DNA of 64,000 nt from Sporisorium sorghi (GCA_023212695.1 JALCCG010000027.1:60914-124913), one strand, 5' to 3'; counted from the first letter of the stretch, positions 18,717 through 29,085 are shown. The notes: generated by a model from the letters alone, not told the origin. Numbers and translations: made by a program.

Positions 18717-20702
18717 ATGGCAGAATTCAGCACGACGGACGAGGCCATCCTCACTGCACCACTCGAACTCAACCCTCTCGCCCAGTCCGCCACAGCTTCA
18801 TCTTCAGGTCGCTCCATCTACTACGTCTACGACATTCTCTCCACGGCAGCAAAGATCCACAGCGGTCGCTTCAAGCGCGTAGCTTTGCAATTCCCTGATG
18901 AAGCGCTCGTGGACTCTGTGCCTGTATATTGGGCGCTCAAGCGGGAAGTTCGCACACTCTACTCTAGCAATGGTCCGGATTCAGCCTCTGCCTCGACCTC
19001 TTCCGCGATAAAGACTGGCCTTCCGGAGTTCTACATTCTTGCGGATACGAGCTATGGAGGATGCTGCGTCGATGAGGTGGCTGCCAAGCATGTCGATGCT
19101 GACTTGGTGGTGCACTATGGTCATGCTTGTCTTTCTGCTACGGCGAGGCTGCCTGTTATTTACGTGTTCACCAAGCAGCCTTTGGCGGATGTTTCGGCGG
19201 CAGCAAAGGGTCTGGCAAAAGAAACCAAGGAGCACATCTGCGGCAGCGAACAAGGCAAGGACACCAAGGCGCTGGTCTTGACATATGACGTCTCGTGGGA
19301 CCATGTTGTGGAAGATGTGTTCCAGGCGACACGGCAGGCGCTCAGAGAAGCGGGTGTCGATCTGCTGCCGCTCGTCAGAACACATGTGGATTTCAGACGC
19401 AACTACGAAGACAAGCTGGTCGACGGCAAATCTGCAGCTTGCGATCCTCCAACGCAAGCAGGCTGCTGTTCAGGGTCTAGCGGATTGTGTTGTGGGAAAG
19501 CAGAGCCGTCTAGCTCTTCCTGTTGCAATGGAGCATCCTCCTCCTCCTCGTCCTCTTGCGCAAGACCAACATCGACATCAGCTACAGCAACAACGAAAGA
19601 GCTTCCTCCCACCGCAGCCACGATCAACGATCTTGCCTCCGAACGCGCATCGCAACCGCTCGGCCCATCACGCACAGTCACGCTCCCGCCCAACGTCGAT
19701 TTTGCGCAGTGCGCATACCTCTACCTCGGACCGGAGTCGCTGTCGCTCACCAACCTCCTGCTCACACTTGGCGCCTCGACGCCCTTGATCTCCTACGACC
19801 CGCTGACATCCACCTCGCGCGTTGAGACGGGCACGACGAACCGGCTGCTGATGAAGCGCTACGCGTCGGTGCTCAAGGCGCGCGATGCGTCGGTCGTCGG
19901 CCTGCTCGTCGGCACACTCGGCGTGCACTCCTACCTGCCTTTGCTCAAGTACCTGCGCGGGCTGCTCGGCGGCAAGGGCAGCGGGCGCAAGGTGTACACG
20001 ATCTCGGTAGGGAAGTTGAACCCGGCCAAGCTGGCGAACTTTCAGGAGATCGATGTTTTCGTGTTGGTGGCGTGCCCCGAGAACACGCTGGTGGATAGTA
20101 AGGAGTTTTTCAGGCCGATCGTGACGCCGTTCGAGATGGAGCTGGCGGTCAAGGCGGCCGAGCGGCAGAAGAGGGGCGAGGAGGGCGTTGAATGGACTGG
20201 AAGGTATGTGTTGGATCTGGAGCGGCTCGTACCGGAGCATTTTCAGCACCAGCAGGATTTGCTGGCACAGATGGATAAGCTCGATGTTCAGGATCAGGAG
20301 AGCGGAAACGTCACGGGTGCGCAGGAGGAGGAGGATGGGGAGGACAGCGACGACGAGCGCCCGCACTTTTCGCTCATCAGCGGAACGTACGTCCACAGGC
20401 GCAAGTTCAACTCCAACCGCTCCACCAGCAGTGCTCGCGCCACTTCAGATTCTCAGCAAACCCTACAGCTTGCTTCGGCACCCTCAGCTGGAGCGAACCA
20501 GGACCAAGTGACGATCCGCAACCCCACCACGGGCCAACTCACCACCGTGCTCGAATCCGCCTCGATCGCGCATGTCCAGAACAGAGGCTGGAGGGGACTC
20601 GAACAGCGTCTGGGCCTGGACGAACCCAGTGTGCTCGAAGAGGGACGCGAGGGTATCGCAAAGGGGTACAAGGATGCTGGTGGACAAGGGGAGATCATGT
20701 AG
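18717..20702 (+). CDS. DPH2: Diphthamide biosynthesis protein DPH2
   Basis: Single exon of 661 residues. DPH1/DPH2-family signatures are clear: YYVYDILSTAAKIHSGRFKRVALQFPDEAL, LADTSYGGCCVDEVAAKHVDADLVVHYGHACLS, later ISVGKLNPAKLANF and FVLVACPENTLVDSKEFFRPIVTPFE. Cysteines in GGCC and VACPE are at the positions used for the [4Fe-4S] cluster. Dph2 pairs with Dph1 to transfer the 3-amino-3-carboxypropyl group of SAM to a histidine of elongation factor 2, in the cytosol. Residues about 242-281 form a Cys/Ser-rich insert with eight cysteines (C, CC, CC, CC, C) that I do not know from other DPH2 proteins. It converges on CCC1 with a 143-nt gap. Confidence 0.95.
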   Translation: MAEFSTTDEAILTAPLELNPLAQSATASSSGRSIYYVYDILSTAAKIHSGRFKRVALQFPDEALVDSVPVYWALKREVRTLYSSNGPDSASASTSSAIKTGLPEFYILADTSYGGCCVDEVAAKHVDADLVVHYGHACLSATARLPVIYVFTKQPLADVSAAAKGLAKETKEHICGSEQGKDTKALVLTYDVSWDHVVEDVFQATRQALREAGVDLLPLVRTHVDFRRNYEDKLVDGKSAACDPPTQAGCCSGSSGLCCGKAEPSSSSCCNGASSSSSSSCARPTSTSATATTKELPPTAATINDLASERASQPLGPSRTVTLPPNVDFAQCAYLYLGPESLSLTNLLLTLGASTPLISYDPLTSTSRVETGTTNRLLMKRYASVLKARDASVVGLLVGTLGVHSYLPLLKYLRGLLGGKGSGRKVYTISVGKLNPAKLANFQEIDVFVLVACPENTLVDSKEFFRPIVTPFEMELAVKAAERQKRGEEGVEWTGRYVLDLERLVPEHFQHQQDLLAQMDKLDVQDQESGNVTGAQEEEDGEDSDDERPHFSLISGTYVHRRKFNSNRSTSSARATSDSQQTLQLASAPSAGANQDQVTIRNPTTGQLTTVLESASIAHVQNRGWRGLEQRLGLDEPSVLEEGREGIAKGYKDAGGQGEIM

Positions 20703-20845
20703 ATTCCACTCTTCACGCGCACGAATTCACTCCTCTAGACAGCGTGAAAAACGAACGGATTACAGAAACACCTTGAAGACAGAGAGACTGAAGGATAGAA
20801 AGAGAGAAAGTGTGTAGGCAATTTTGCGTCTAGATTCCACCCGCA

Positions 20846-22066
20846 TCACCCCCGCCCCTCGAGCAGCCCAACGAGCAACCACGAAGCACCCGCAGCCACA
20901 CCTCCCACAGCCAGCGTCGAAACCGCACCATACGCATATCCCTTGAACCCACCCTCGCCACCCGTGACACGCTGCTTGACAACACCAAACACCAGCAGAA
21001 TCACACCAGTGATGATCACCGAGAGCAACAACGCCCTGCTGGCCTCCTGCACAAACATGTACGGGAGCAGCGGGATGATGCCGCCGATAAAGTAGCTGAG
21101 GCCGATGGTGAGAGCCGAGATGTAGAGACGCGAGGTGCTGACGGGCTCGAGACCCTCACCGAGCTTGAGCAGGAACGGGGTGAGACCGGCCTGTTCGAGG
21201 TCGTCCGCCTCAGCCTGCTGCGACTCTTCGTCGCCGTCGTTGGTGCGCTTGTGTGCGGGGAGGAGCGAGGACGAGACCGCCGAGGAAGAGGGCAGTGAGA
21301 TGCAGCCGAACAGCTTGCGTCGAGAAGAGTTCGAGGCGCGGTGCTGCTGCTGCTGGAGAGCTGCGAGCTGCTCAGCTTCGCGACGGGCTTGTTCCTTGGC
21401 GGTGAGCTCGGCTGCGATCTGCGCGGATGTGCCAGGGGCAATGCCGTAGACCTTGAGAATGTCGTGCACCTGACGCTGGACCTCGGTGCCGCACGAACGC
21501 TCGACGCGCTGCTGTGTCGACTTGAGGTTGAACGCAAAGTGGCTCAGCTCTGCCTGAGCTGAGAGGAAGCCACCGATGCCCATGGAGATGGCGCCCGAGA
21601 CGAGCTCAGCCAGACCGGCCAGTACGACGAGCTTCGTAGAGCCCGTCGAGGAAAGACCGGCGGTGAGCGCAAAGGGCACAGTGAGACCGTCACTAAGACC
21701 GACGATGCAGTCGCGTGCAAAGTCCGGGTCGATCAACGTGCGCTCGTCGGCACCGACGACGTCGCGGCAGCAGACGAAGGTGGGGTCGTGCTGCTGGGCT
21801 GCGGTGGAGGGGCATTCGTGCGTGGCGCTGAGCGTGGACGCCGAGGAAGAGGCGACACCGGCGGACTCTTGCGTGGTGGCTTGATAGTTGGTGTCAGCAG
21901 CAGACGTGGTAGACCAGAGAAGCGGAGTGGACTCGGACTTGGCCTTGGCCTTGGAGGGCAGCTTGACGGATGCACCCTTAGAAGAGGAGGAGGAAGCGGC
22001 ACCGCAGGCACAGCTGGCGCAGCCTCCACCAGCAGCGCCGGATTTCTTGGATGAAGAGCAGGCCAT
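20846..22066 (-). CDS. CCC1: CCC1/VIT1-family vacuolar iron/manganese transporter
   Basis: Single exon of 406 residues. The VIT1/CCC1 signature DPDFARDCIVGLSDGLTVPFALTAGLSS forms TM1, followed by LVVLAGLAELVSGAISMGIGGFLSAQAE (TM2). A cytosolic region with the charged metal-binding helices follows (RVERSCGTEVQRQVHDILKVYG), then three more hydrophobic segments (LTIGLSYFIGGIIPLLPYMFV, ALLLSVIITGVILLVFGVV, LAVGGVAAGASWLLVGLLEG). Five TM segments are the family norm. The transporter moves Fe(II)/Mn(II) into the vacuole to limit toxicity. The first 30 residues are Cys/Ser-rich (CASCACG, a CxxCxC motif), and an insert with HKRTNDGDEESQQAE lies between TM2 and TM3. It is divergent from MRC1. Confidence 0.93.
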   Translation of the reverse strand: MACSSSKKSGAAGGGCASCACGAASSSSSKGASVKLPSKAKAKSESTPLLWSTTSAADTNYQATTQESAGVASSSASTLSATHECPSTAAQQHDPTFVCCRDVVGADERTLIDPDFARDCIVGLSDGLTVPFALTAGLSSTGSTKLVVLAGLAELVSGAISMGIGGFLSAQAELSHFAFNLKSTQQRVERSCGTEVQRQVHDILKVYGIAPGTSAQIAAELTAKEQARREAEQLAALQQQQHRASNSSRRKLFGCISLPSSSAVSSSLLPAHKRTNDGDEESQQAEADDLEQAGLTPFLLKLGEGLEPVSTSRLYISALTIGLSYFIGGIIPLLPYMFVQEASRALLLSVIITGVILLVFGVVKQRVTGGEGGFKGYAYGAVSTLAVGGVAAGASWLLVGLLEGRG

Positions 22067-22151
22067 CTTGTAGTTGAGTCTTGAAAGGAGTAGGAGAGTG
22101 TGTGAGTGTTGGAGGAAGAGGAGGAAGAGGGAAGAAGCGGGAATGGCTTTC

Positions 22152-22158
22152 TATATAT
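22152..22158 (-). promoter_or_regulatory. TATA box of CCC1
   Basis: ATATATA on the minus strand, 86-92 nt upstream of the CCC1 ATG at 22066. Confidence 0.5.
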
Positions 22159-23112
22159 CTTTCTAACTGGCTGGCTCAGTTGGAATTGAGCTTCGGAACG
22201 TCGGAGCGAAAGACGTGCTTTGAAAAAAGTGATTTTTTGGGCATGCCGAATCGCCGGACAGAGCCAATGATGCGCAGCGCATTTACAACGATGATGATGC
22301 CTCGTCGTGTGCCGTCGGTCGGTGATTTCGCTTCAGAGTGGGCGCTTTGCCGCTTCCAGCTGCAATGTCGGCAAGCCCGTCTATGATGTTGCGTGGGCGT
22401 CTTGCCCCTAAACGCAAGTAATCACACACTCTCGTGGTCTCTCCTGAAATGCCTCTTTTGCTTCATCATTCCAAAGGGCAATCTACTCTAATTAGGAATG
22501 CTTGACGAAGAGGGAAAGAAAAGTGTGGCATAAATTTGCTAGCCGAACGAGCTTTGTTTCTCCAAGAAGCTTCCGATAAGAAAGTGATAAAAAAGTGCTT
22601 TCGATGGAGCCCAAGCTGCCAGCCAATCAGAATCGAGCTATTTCAAACCACAAAAAAAAAAAAAAAAACGCATCTTTCTAGGCGAAACTCCTTTCGGTCT
22701 AACAAACAGATAATTTTTCTGCGCTCTAACACCCCGAAAATTTCGAAAAAGCGTGAAGCAACGCGCGACGCGTAGATGTCACAAAGATCAAAGTGTCAGA
22801 CCGCACCGAGAAAAAAAAGGGTCTCTCTGCGAAACGAGACTCAGACTCCACTTCTGTCAAAAGACAGCCGCGTTGTGAAGACACGTTCAACTCAGCTTCT
22901 GTCCTTCACTCTTCTCTTTGCGGCTCTTCCGACATCCCTTTAGCTTCCATATCATTACACATCGGAGCCTTGCCGACCAGCTCTGTCACCAGCACAGCCT
23001 TATCGAAGACCATCTCGCAGCGTTCTTTATCGTCTCTCTCTATCTCATATGGTTTGACCCAACAAAAGCATCATCGCAGCCTCGCACTCTCTATCCGAGA
23101 AACACTGTCGCA
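22159..23112. other. CCC1/MRC1 divergent intergenic region
   Basis: About 950 nt. It holds an A-run at about 22651-22668 and two GATA-type sites near 22575-22590 (GATAAG, GATAAA). These could in principle bind a GATA factor but are common by chance. No gene recognised; the MRC1 leader lies at the right end. Confidence 0.45.
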
Positions 23113-26100
23113 ATGCAGGTCGAGACGTCCACCGCGACCACGTCCTCGCCGCTCTCGTCGCTCGTGCCTTCCTCTGTTCCCTCGATCGAGCCAGTTCCCA
23201 CCGTCGCCGGCGCCAGAGCAAAGGTGACGTACGGCCGCAAGCCACTCGCGACGGAACACGACGCCGACGCTGACACTTCACGCGTCAGTGCCGAGGCCTC
23301 TTCCTCCTCGCCGCCCTCCGACAGTCTCTTCGACTCGCCGATGCGCTCCTATGGTCGCAGCGCAGCTTCGCGTGCCGAGCCCGATGCAAACGACGTGACA
23401 GTCACCACCGAAGTCTCCCCCGCCACAACGGCCCACGCTGCCAACTCGGCCATAAAGCTCGGCTCTTCCTCGCTCTTCCGCCGCGTCGACTCTCAGCCAT
23501 CTCAACATAGCGACAACGACGATGACGACCATCAGCAAAGTACAACAGACTCGCCCGCCGTCCATCGCACCAAGAAATTCAAGCTCGGCTTGGCAAGAGC
23601 CATCTTTGACTCCGACTCGGATAGCGATGCCGATGCAGTACGCTCCAAACCTGCAGCGTCGACTCACGGCAAGGATCATGATCGCGCTGGTGCCGATGAC
23701 GATGACGACGACGCCATCATCGCGCGCATTCGTGCCCAAGCGGTACGGGATACAGACTCGGATCCTTTCACCGGCTCTCTTTCCTCAGTTCCACCTTCAA
23801 GCTCTCAGGCGCAGTCGTCTTCGCATCGCCCATCCACCGATTCCGGCGACGAGCAGATGGCAGCCGAAGATGGCAGCATCACACTCACCCGTCGTCGAGG
23901 CGCCAAGATCTCGGCAATGAGAGGCAAGAGCGGCAACAAGAAGCAGTCCAAGTTCTCTTCCTCCTCAGACCAAGAAGCTGGTGCTGCCTCGGACGATGAC
24001 GACGTCGACAATGATCACGTTCAAGCACGCAAGCCTCGCACCTTCAAGCTTGCCAGCTCGGCCTCCTCGGCTTCGGCCCCGCCAGCTGACCAGGGTGATG
24101 CCCAAGCAGGCCCCTCCGTCAACAATGCCACCACGCTGTCCCGGCGCGAAAGGATGGATGCCCTTGCCGCCGCCAAATCCAAAAAGGCTCATGGTGAACC
24201 CGAAGCTGACGTCGAAGCAAGCGCACAAGCAGACCCACTTCTCGACGCCTTCTTCGGCGGAGGAAGCCCTGGCAGGATCCCGTCTCGCTCTCCTTCTCTC
24301 GACATCCAGGGCAGTGACGATGACGAGCACAATGACGCCATGCCGGCATTCATGGCTCCGAACTCCGAAAACATTGCCATGGCCAAAGCAAAGTCGAAAT
24401 CGAGCAAGAAGAAGAAGGGCAAGGCCGCGGCAACCGAGCGAGACATCCTCAGCGACCTCGAGGATGACTTTGATCGCGCCAATGCAAAGGTTGCGTCCAA
24501 GCGCGCCGCTGCCACAAAGGAGAAGGCGCAGCCCAAAGTCAAGCCTCTCAGCAAGAAGGAACTCGAAAGCATGCACAGACAGACGGCTCGACTTGCGCGC
24601 GAGAACCGCACCCGACTCGCTCCCACGCACCAAAAGAAGACCATCGGTCTCAACGAACTACTCAGCAAGATCCAGGCCAGCGAGGCGGTTCGTAACGGCA
24701 CTAGCCACACTGCCAGCCCCAACACCAGTGCGGACACCGCTTCAGATGGCTCGGCGCAGCCTTCGTCGCAGATCCCGTCCGGCCAGTCCAAGAGCCAGCA
24801 CGCTTCTGACCCCATCGAGTCCGACCCCATCCCAGATCGCTCCAGTCCGCATCCCAACTACTCGAGCAGCCCCGTCGTACCCATGTCCAGGCAGCAGGAA
24901 CGCAGGCTCGGCCTCGATCCCAGCACCAGTCACGCCAATTTCCTGCAGACCACCGCTGTTCCTGGTCGAGTCGGTGGTCTCGCCACAAAGCAGGACCAGA
25001 CTTCGCAGGCGCACAAGCACCTTCTCGCCCAAGCTTCAGAGGAAGAAGACGACGACGCTCAACTGCCTGACCTCGCCTCGATCGTCAAGCAGAGTCGCGA
25101 CCAAAAGCAAGCCGACAAGGAGGAGGCTCAAAAGCTCCAGCGTCTCCGCGACATGAAGCTTCGCTATCTTGAAAAGTCGCGTCAGCAGCCTTCCAATGTC
25201 GACTCGAAAGAGGTAAAGCCAGTAGCTCAAGTCGCTGAAGCGGACAACGAGGATCTCGAACTGTACGTGCCTGGCTCTGTCCTGGCTGCCAAACACAACA
25301 TCCCGGCCACTCCAGGCAGGAAGCGCCCCACCGACCTGCTCTATCGCGAAATCGGCATTCGTCCAGGCAAGACGCCTCCCAACCGCAAGTCGTACACCGG
25401 CACCAACGCTCAGGGCTCCCCCAACGCTGTGCTGCACAACGCCGGGGATGCAGAGAACGCTGATGGTCACGACGACGACCTGCTTGTGACCGATAGCCAG
25501 CTGCGTAGCGCCGGCAAGGGTCTCTTCATCGCCTCTGACAAAGCGGCCGGTCACGTTCCAGCCACGCAGCCACCGCCGGCTTCGGCGCATACACGCCAGG
25601 ATGACTCTCACATCCGCCCTTCCGCTACTCAGGTTGCCGGACGCGCAGGTCCGCCCAAGATGACTCAGGCGCAGCTCAACGCTACTCTGATGCGCAAGAT
25701 GCAAACGCAGGGTATCAAGGCTCGCTCGCAGGCAGACGCCAAAAATGCAAGCGCGAAGATGTCTTCCGAATCCACCGTCGACAGGTATGGCCGATCCGCA
25801 GCTCCCGACGTCAATGCTTTGCTCAAGGGTCTGGGTGAGGCTGCAAAGACCGATGGCCAGGATCGCCGCAGTGCTGACCAGGACGAGGACGAGGACGTCC
25901 CGGACTACATCATGCCGCCGGCACGCGACGCCGAGTCGGTCATTGGCAGCGACATCGACATGGGCAGTGCCAGCGAGATCGAGCCCGCCGACGAAAACGA
26001 GGATTTTGTCGACATGGACAGCGCCGACGAGGACGACGAGGATCGCGACATCGAGCAAGCTGGTGTCAGGGACACGATCGAGGATGCAGACGAGGAGCAC

Positions 26101-29085
26101 GACAGCGAAAAGGAGAACGCGCCTCCACCGGCCAGTCAACAGTCGCAGCGATCCAACGCTTCTCCCAGCCTCAGCCGCAGTCTCTTGCCTAGTCGCGCTG
26201 TCATGGATGATGATGAGGACGAGATGCCTGCTGCGCGGCTGAATGCTAGGAGAGGCAGACGCAGCGCGTTGGCAGACGACGACGACGACGATGATGAGGG
26301 CGATGAAGAGGCAGACGAGAACCCTCTCCAGCCTGGTCCGTTTGAAGGCAGCCGCGGCACTGCTCACACAGAAGAAGCGAGTCAGAGTCAAGGACGGGTT
26401 CGAGTGCCTCTCGGGGACATTTCCAGCCAGTCCATCGACCAGAGCATGCCCTTTTCTCCCTCGCATCCCTCTTCGGCCGCCTTCCAGCCTGCTCACTCCC
26501 CGAGTCTTGCTGCTGCCGCTGCTCCCCGTCGAGATCTTCTCGTCGTCCCTCTCTCGGCAGGTCAAGACGAAGACGAATCTTTCCGCACCGATGACATCCC
26601 CTCGCAGGCTGCCGACCTTGGCCGCTTCTTTGAGCCGACCATGCCTCCTCTGTCCGTAGTCAAGGCAGCCGCTGCAGCCTCTCAAGCTCCAAAGTCGTTC
26701 TGGGACCAGACTCAGACTCAAACGCAATCTCAAAGCCAGAGTCAGGACCCGAGTCAGCTGCCCCCGTCGACTCGCCCACCTCAAGCCACCGAAGCTGCAC
26801 GCCCCCTCGTCCGCGATGCATCGGTCAACTCCGCCCTCGGCGCTTTCTTCCAGGACACGCAACAGGAAGAGCTGCGAGGCGAGAGTTTGGACATCTTCGA
26901 CAATCACAAGGTGGCCGGTGGCAAAGCGCCTGGATACACGCAGTTCAACGACGGCACGCCGCTGCCGTTTGCTGACGGTAATAAGGGTGCGTCTAGCGTG
27001 TGGGACGCCTCGACGATGCCGCCGCCCAAGTCGACCGAGGTGGATGCATTCGCCGCGCTGCGCAAGGCCCAGATGGGCGAAGCGATGGATTTCCTCGATC
27101 CGACGCCTTCGGTCTTGCCCAGCTTCGACGAGAGCCAGGCCGAGCGCGAGGCGTACGCCCAGGCACAAGCGAACGGTCAGATGGCGAACAGGTCGCCCGA
27201 GAAGATGTACATGAACCGCGATGGCTTCTTCACGCAGACCAAGCCGAGCCAGCAGATGGGGCTCTGGTCGCAGTACGACACCCAGAGCCAATCGCAAAGC
27301 CAACATCCTACTGCTGGCACAGCCGCCGGGGCGTGGCAGAGCCCGGCTGCACCGCGTGCCTCAATCCGTCGGGACAGCGATATGAGCCATGCCAGTGCCG
27401 ACCATAAAGGAGCCGGGTCGGACGAGGAAGAGGAAGAGGAGGCGCCGGTACAGCTCAAGCGGTTGCGTCGAGGCGTTGCGCGCTTTGCCGACGAAGAAGT
27501 TGCCGAGCAGCAGCAGCGCAATGACGAGCAGCACCGCGACGATGCAGACAGCGAAGTCGACGACGAGAACGGACCGCCTTCAAGCCAGCCTGAGCCCAAG
27601 CCGCGCAACGCCTTCGACGTCTTGCGCCAAGGCCCCATCCACGCAGCCGACGACGACGAGCCTGTCGTCACGAGCAAGAAGCGCAAATCGGACTTCATCG
27701 AGGGCGAAGCCGAAGAGTCCGAAGACGAAGAGCTCGGCGGCCAGAAACGTGGCGACGGCGGCGGCCTCAACGGCGTCTTTGGCGACGACAACGGCAGCGC
27801 CTCCGGAGGCGACGAGGACGAGGACGACGAAGACGACGCTAACGCCGAAGACCTGCAGGAGCTCGTGGACAACGAGCGCGAGCTCGACGAAGCCGAGAAG
27901 GACGAAGTGGCGCGTGCGCGCTTCCGCGAAGACATGGAGGCCAAGGACCGCGAAGAGCTCGAGATCCATCAGAAGGCGATCCAGGGCGGCTACCGCAATC
28001 GCCGCGGTCGCAGTGCGGGGTTGAACGGCATCGAAGGCTTCCTGGACGAGGATGCCGATGACGAGGAGCTCAAGCGGCGTGCGGCGATGGGGTCGCACGC
28101 GACGATGTCGGCGTGGAAGAAGCGCAAGCTCGATGGCAATAAGGACGGCATGGATGCGCTTGCGACACACGAGGAGGCGCAGGCGTTTGTCAATAGCTAT
28201 GCGGCGACGCACCGGATCGATCACGAGTCGGAAAAGTACGAGTTCCTCGCGATGGCTGCCGAGGACCAGGAGGGCGACGAGGATGGCGAGAGCGGGGATG
28301 ATGATGAGGAGGATGCGGACGAGGGTGACGCGGAGAAGGAAGCTGTGGAAGAGGACGCGTTCGGTCCTGTTGTGACGAAGCAGCCGCGTACGATCAGGTA
28401 CCGCGACATTGCCAGGGCCGTGCGAGAGCGAAAGAAGGCCAAGAAGCGCAGTGCGCTCGACGATGACGAGGATCAGGAAGAGGAGCAGGAACGCGACGCG
28501 GCCAATGGATGGGATTCAGACGAAGACAACACGGAGGCGCGGCTGGCCACTGCCATGCACGACCGTATCAAAGGCACGCAGAACCTCCCCTCAGGCGCAA
28601 CGCAGCCCAAGCGCAAGCCTCAGCCCGGCGCGCAGTACGGACGCAACGCACCGCGCGGCACTGCCACCGCTGCATCTCATCGCGACGACGACGACGCAAT
28701 GGACATCGACGTACCCGACCACGCCGAGGCAGCCGATGACGACGATGACGACACCTCGTCCTCACTGATCGCGCGCCTGATGAGCAAGCGTCCCCCCGCG
28801 CGCCCGTCCGGACTACGCTCCGCCGGCTCGTCCATGGCCGTCGACACGCTCGAGGACGCCGAGCCGGAATGGGGCAACGACGCCAACATCGTGCGTACGC
28901 CCAAGCCGACCGCTTCGAGCAACGCGGGGTCGCAAACGGGTGCGTCGAGGAAGATGGCTCCTTCGCCGTTTGCCGTGAACAAGGCTGGGAAGGGCAAGAA
29001 GGGCGGCAGCTCGATGCTGCTCTCGAAGGAAGGGATCATGCGGAGGGAGAGCGGATTTTCGTCGAGTTCGAGCGGGTCGAGGTGA
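23113..29085 (+). CDS. MRC1: MRC1/Claspin, replication checkpoint mediator
   Basis: Single exon of 1990 residues from the first in-frame ATG at 23113 (MQVETSTATTSS); the frame upstream has only a TTG. The protein is very acidic and Ser-rich, with repeated DDDDD runs. An MRC1-like domain lies at about residues 1570-1715: NAEDLQELVDNERELDEAEKDEVARARFREDMEAKDREELE, then GGYRNRRGR, EGFLDEDADDEEL and SEKYEFLAMA. SQ/TQ sites, ATM/ATR targets, cluster around residues 1198-1215 and 1385-1400, plus GRKP and YGR motifs near the N-terminus. Mrc1/Claspin travels with the fork, stimulates it with Tof1-Csm3, and passes ATR/Mec1 signalling to Rad53/Chk1. It is longer than yeast Mrc1 (1096) and Claspin (about 1339) because of disordered inserts. 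Confidence 0.9.
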   Translation: MQVETSTATTSSPLSSLVPSSVPSIEPVPTVAGARAKVTYGRKPLATEHDADADTSRVSAEASSSSPPSDSLFDSPMRSYGRSAASRAEPDANDVTVTTEVSPATTAHAANSAIKLGSSSLFRRVDSQPSQHSDNDDDDHQQSTTDSPAVHRTKKFKLGLARAIFDSDSDSDADAVRSKPAASTHGKDHDRAGADDDDDDAIIARIRAQAVRDTDSDPFTGSLSSVPPSSSQAQSSSHRPSTDSGDEQMAAEDGSITLTRRRGAKISAMRGKSGNKKQSKFSSSSDQEAGAASDDDDVDNDHVQARKPRTFKLASSASSASAPPADQGDAQAGPSVNNATTLSRRERMDALAAAKSKKAHGEPEADVEASAQADPLLDAFFGGGSPGRIPSRSPSLDIQGSDDDEHNDAMPAFMAPNSENIAMAKAKSKSSKKKKGKAAATERDILSDLEDDFDRANAKVASKRAAATKEKAQPKVKPLSKKELESMHRQTARLARENRTRLAPTHQKKTIGLNELLSKIQASEAVRNGTSHTASPNTSADTASDGSAQPSSQIPSGQSKSQHASDPIESDPIPDRSSPHPNYSSSPVVPMSRQQERRLGLDPSTSHANFLQTTAVPGRVGGLATKQDQTSQAHKHLLAQASEEEDDDAQLPDLASIVKQSRDQKQADKEEAQKLQRLRDMKLRYLEKSRQQPSNVDSKEVKPVAQVAEADNEDLELYVPGSVLAAKHNIPATPGRKRPTDLLYREIGIRPGKTPPNRKSYTGTNAQGSPNAVLHNAGDAENADGHDDDLLVTDSQLRSAGKGLFIASDKAAGHVPATQPPPASAHTRQDDSHIRPSATQVAGRAGPPKMTQAQLNATLMRKMQTQGIKARSQADAKNASAKMSSESTVDRYGRSAAPDVNALLKGLGEAAKTDGQDRRSADQDEDEDVPDYIMPPARDAESVIGSDIDMGSASEIEPADENEDFVDMDSADEDDEDRDIEQAGVRDTIEDADEEHDSEKENAPPPASQQSQRSNASPSLSRSLLPSRAVMDDDEDEMPAARLNARRGRRSALADDDDDDDEGDEEADENPLQPGPFEGSRGTAHTEEASQSQGRVRVPLGDISSQSIDQSMPFSPSHPSSAAFQPAHSPSLAAAAAPRRDLLVVPLSAGQDEDESFRTDDIPSQAADLGRFFEPTMPPLSVVKAAAAASQAPKSFWDQTQTQTQSQSQSQDPSQLPPSTRPPQATEAARPLVRDASVNSALGAFFQDTQQEELRGESLDIFDNHKVAGGKAPGYTQFNDGTPLPFADGNKGASSVWDASTMPPPKSTEVDAFAALRKAQMGEAMDFLDPTPSVLPSFDESQAEREAYAQAQANGQMANRSPEKMYMNRDGFFTQTKPSQQMGLWSQYDTQSQSQSQHPTAGTAAGAWQSPAAPRASIRRDSDMSHASADHKGAGSDEEEEEEAPVQLKRLRRGVARFADEEVAEQQQRNDEQHRDDADSEVDDENGPPSSQPEPKPRNAFDVLRQGPIHAADDDEPVVTSKKRKSDFIEGEAEESEDEELGGQKRGDGGGLNGVFGDDNGSASGGDEDEDDEDDANAEDLQELVDNERELDEAEKDEVARARFREDMEAKDREELEIHQKAIQGGYRNRRGRSAGLNGIEGFLDEDADDEELKRRAAMGSHATMSAWKKRKLDGNKDGMDALATHEEAQAFVNSYAATHRIDHESEKYEFLAMAAEDQEGDEDGESGDDDEEDADEGDAEKEAVEEDAFGPVVTKQPRTIRYRDIARAVRERKKAKKRSALDDDEDQEEEQERDAANGWDSDEDNTEARLATAMHDRIKGTQNLPSGATQPKRKPQPGAQYGRNAPRGTATAASHRDDDDAMDIDVPDHAEAADDDDDDTSSSLIARLMSKRPPARPSGLRSAGSSMAVDTLEDAEPEWGNDANIVRTPKPTASSNAGSQTGASRKMAPSPFAVNKAGKGKKGGSSMLLSKEGIMRRESGFSSSSSGSR

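Noticed and set aside
22575..22590. GATA sites as iron-dependent control of CCC1
   Set aside because: GATAAG/GATAAA occur often by chance, lie about 500 nt from the CCC1 start, and could equally belong to MRC1.
25036..27306. A 756-codon open frame antisense to MRC1
   Set aside because: The sense strand clearly encodes MRC1; long antisense frames arise from its GC-rich, Ser/Asp-biased codons. No domain in the antisense product.
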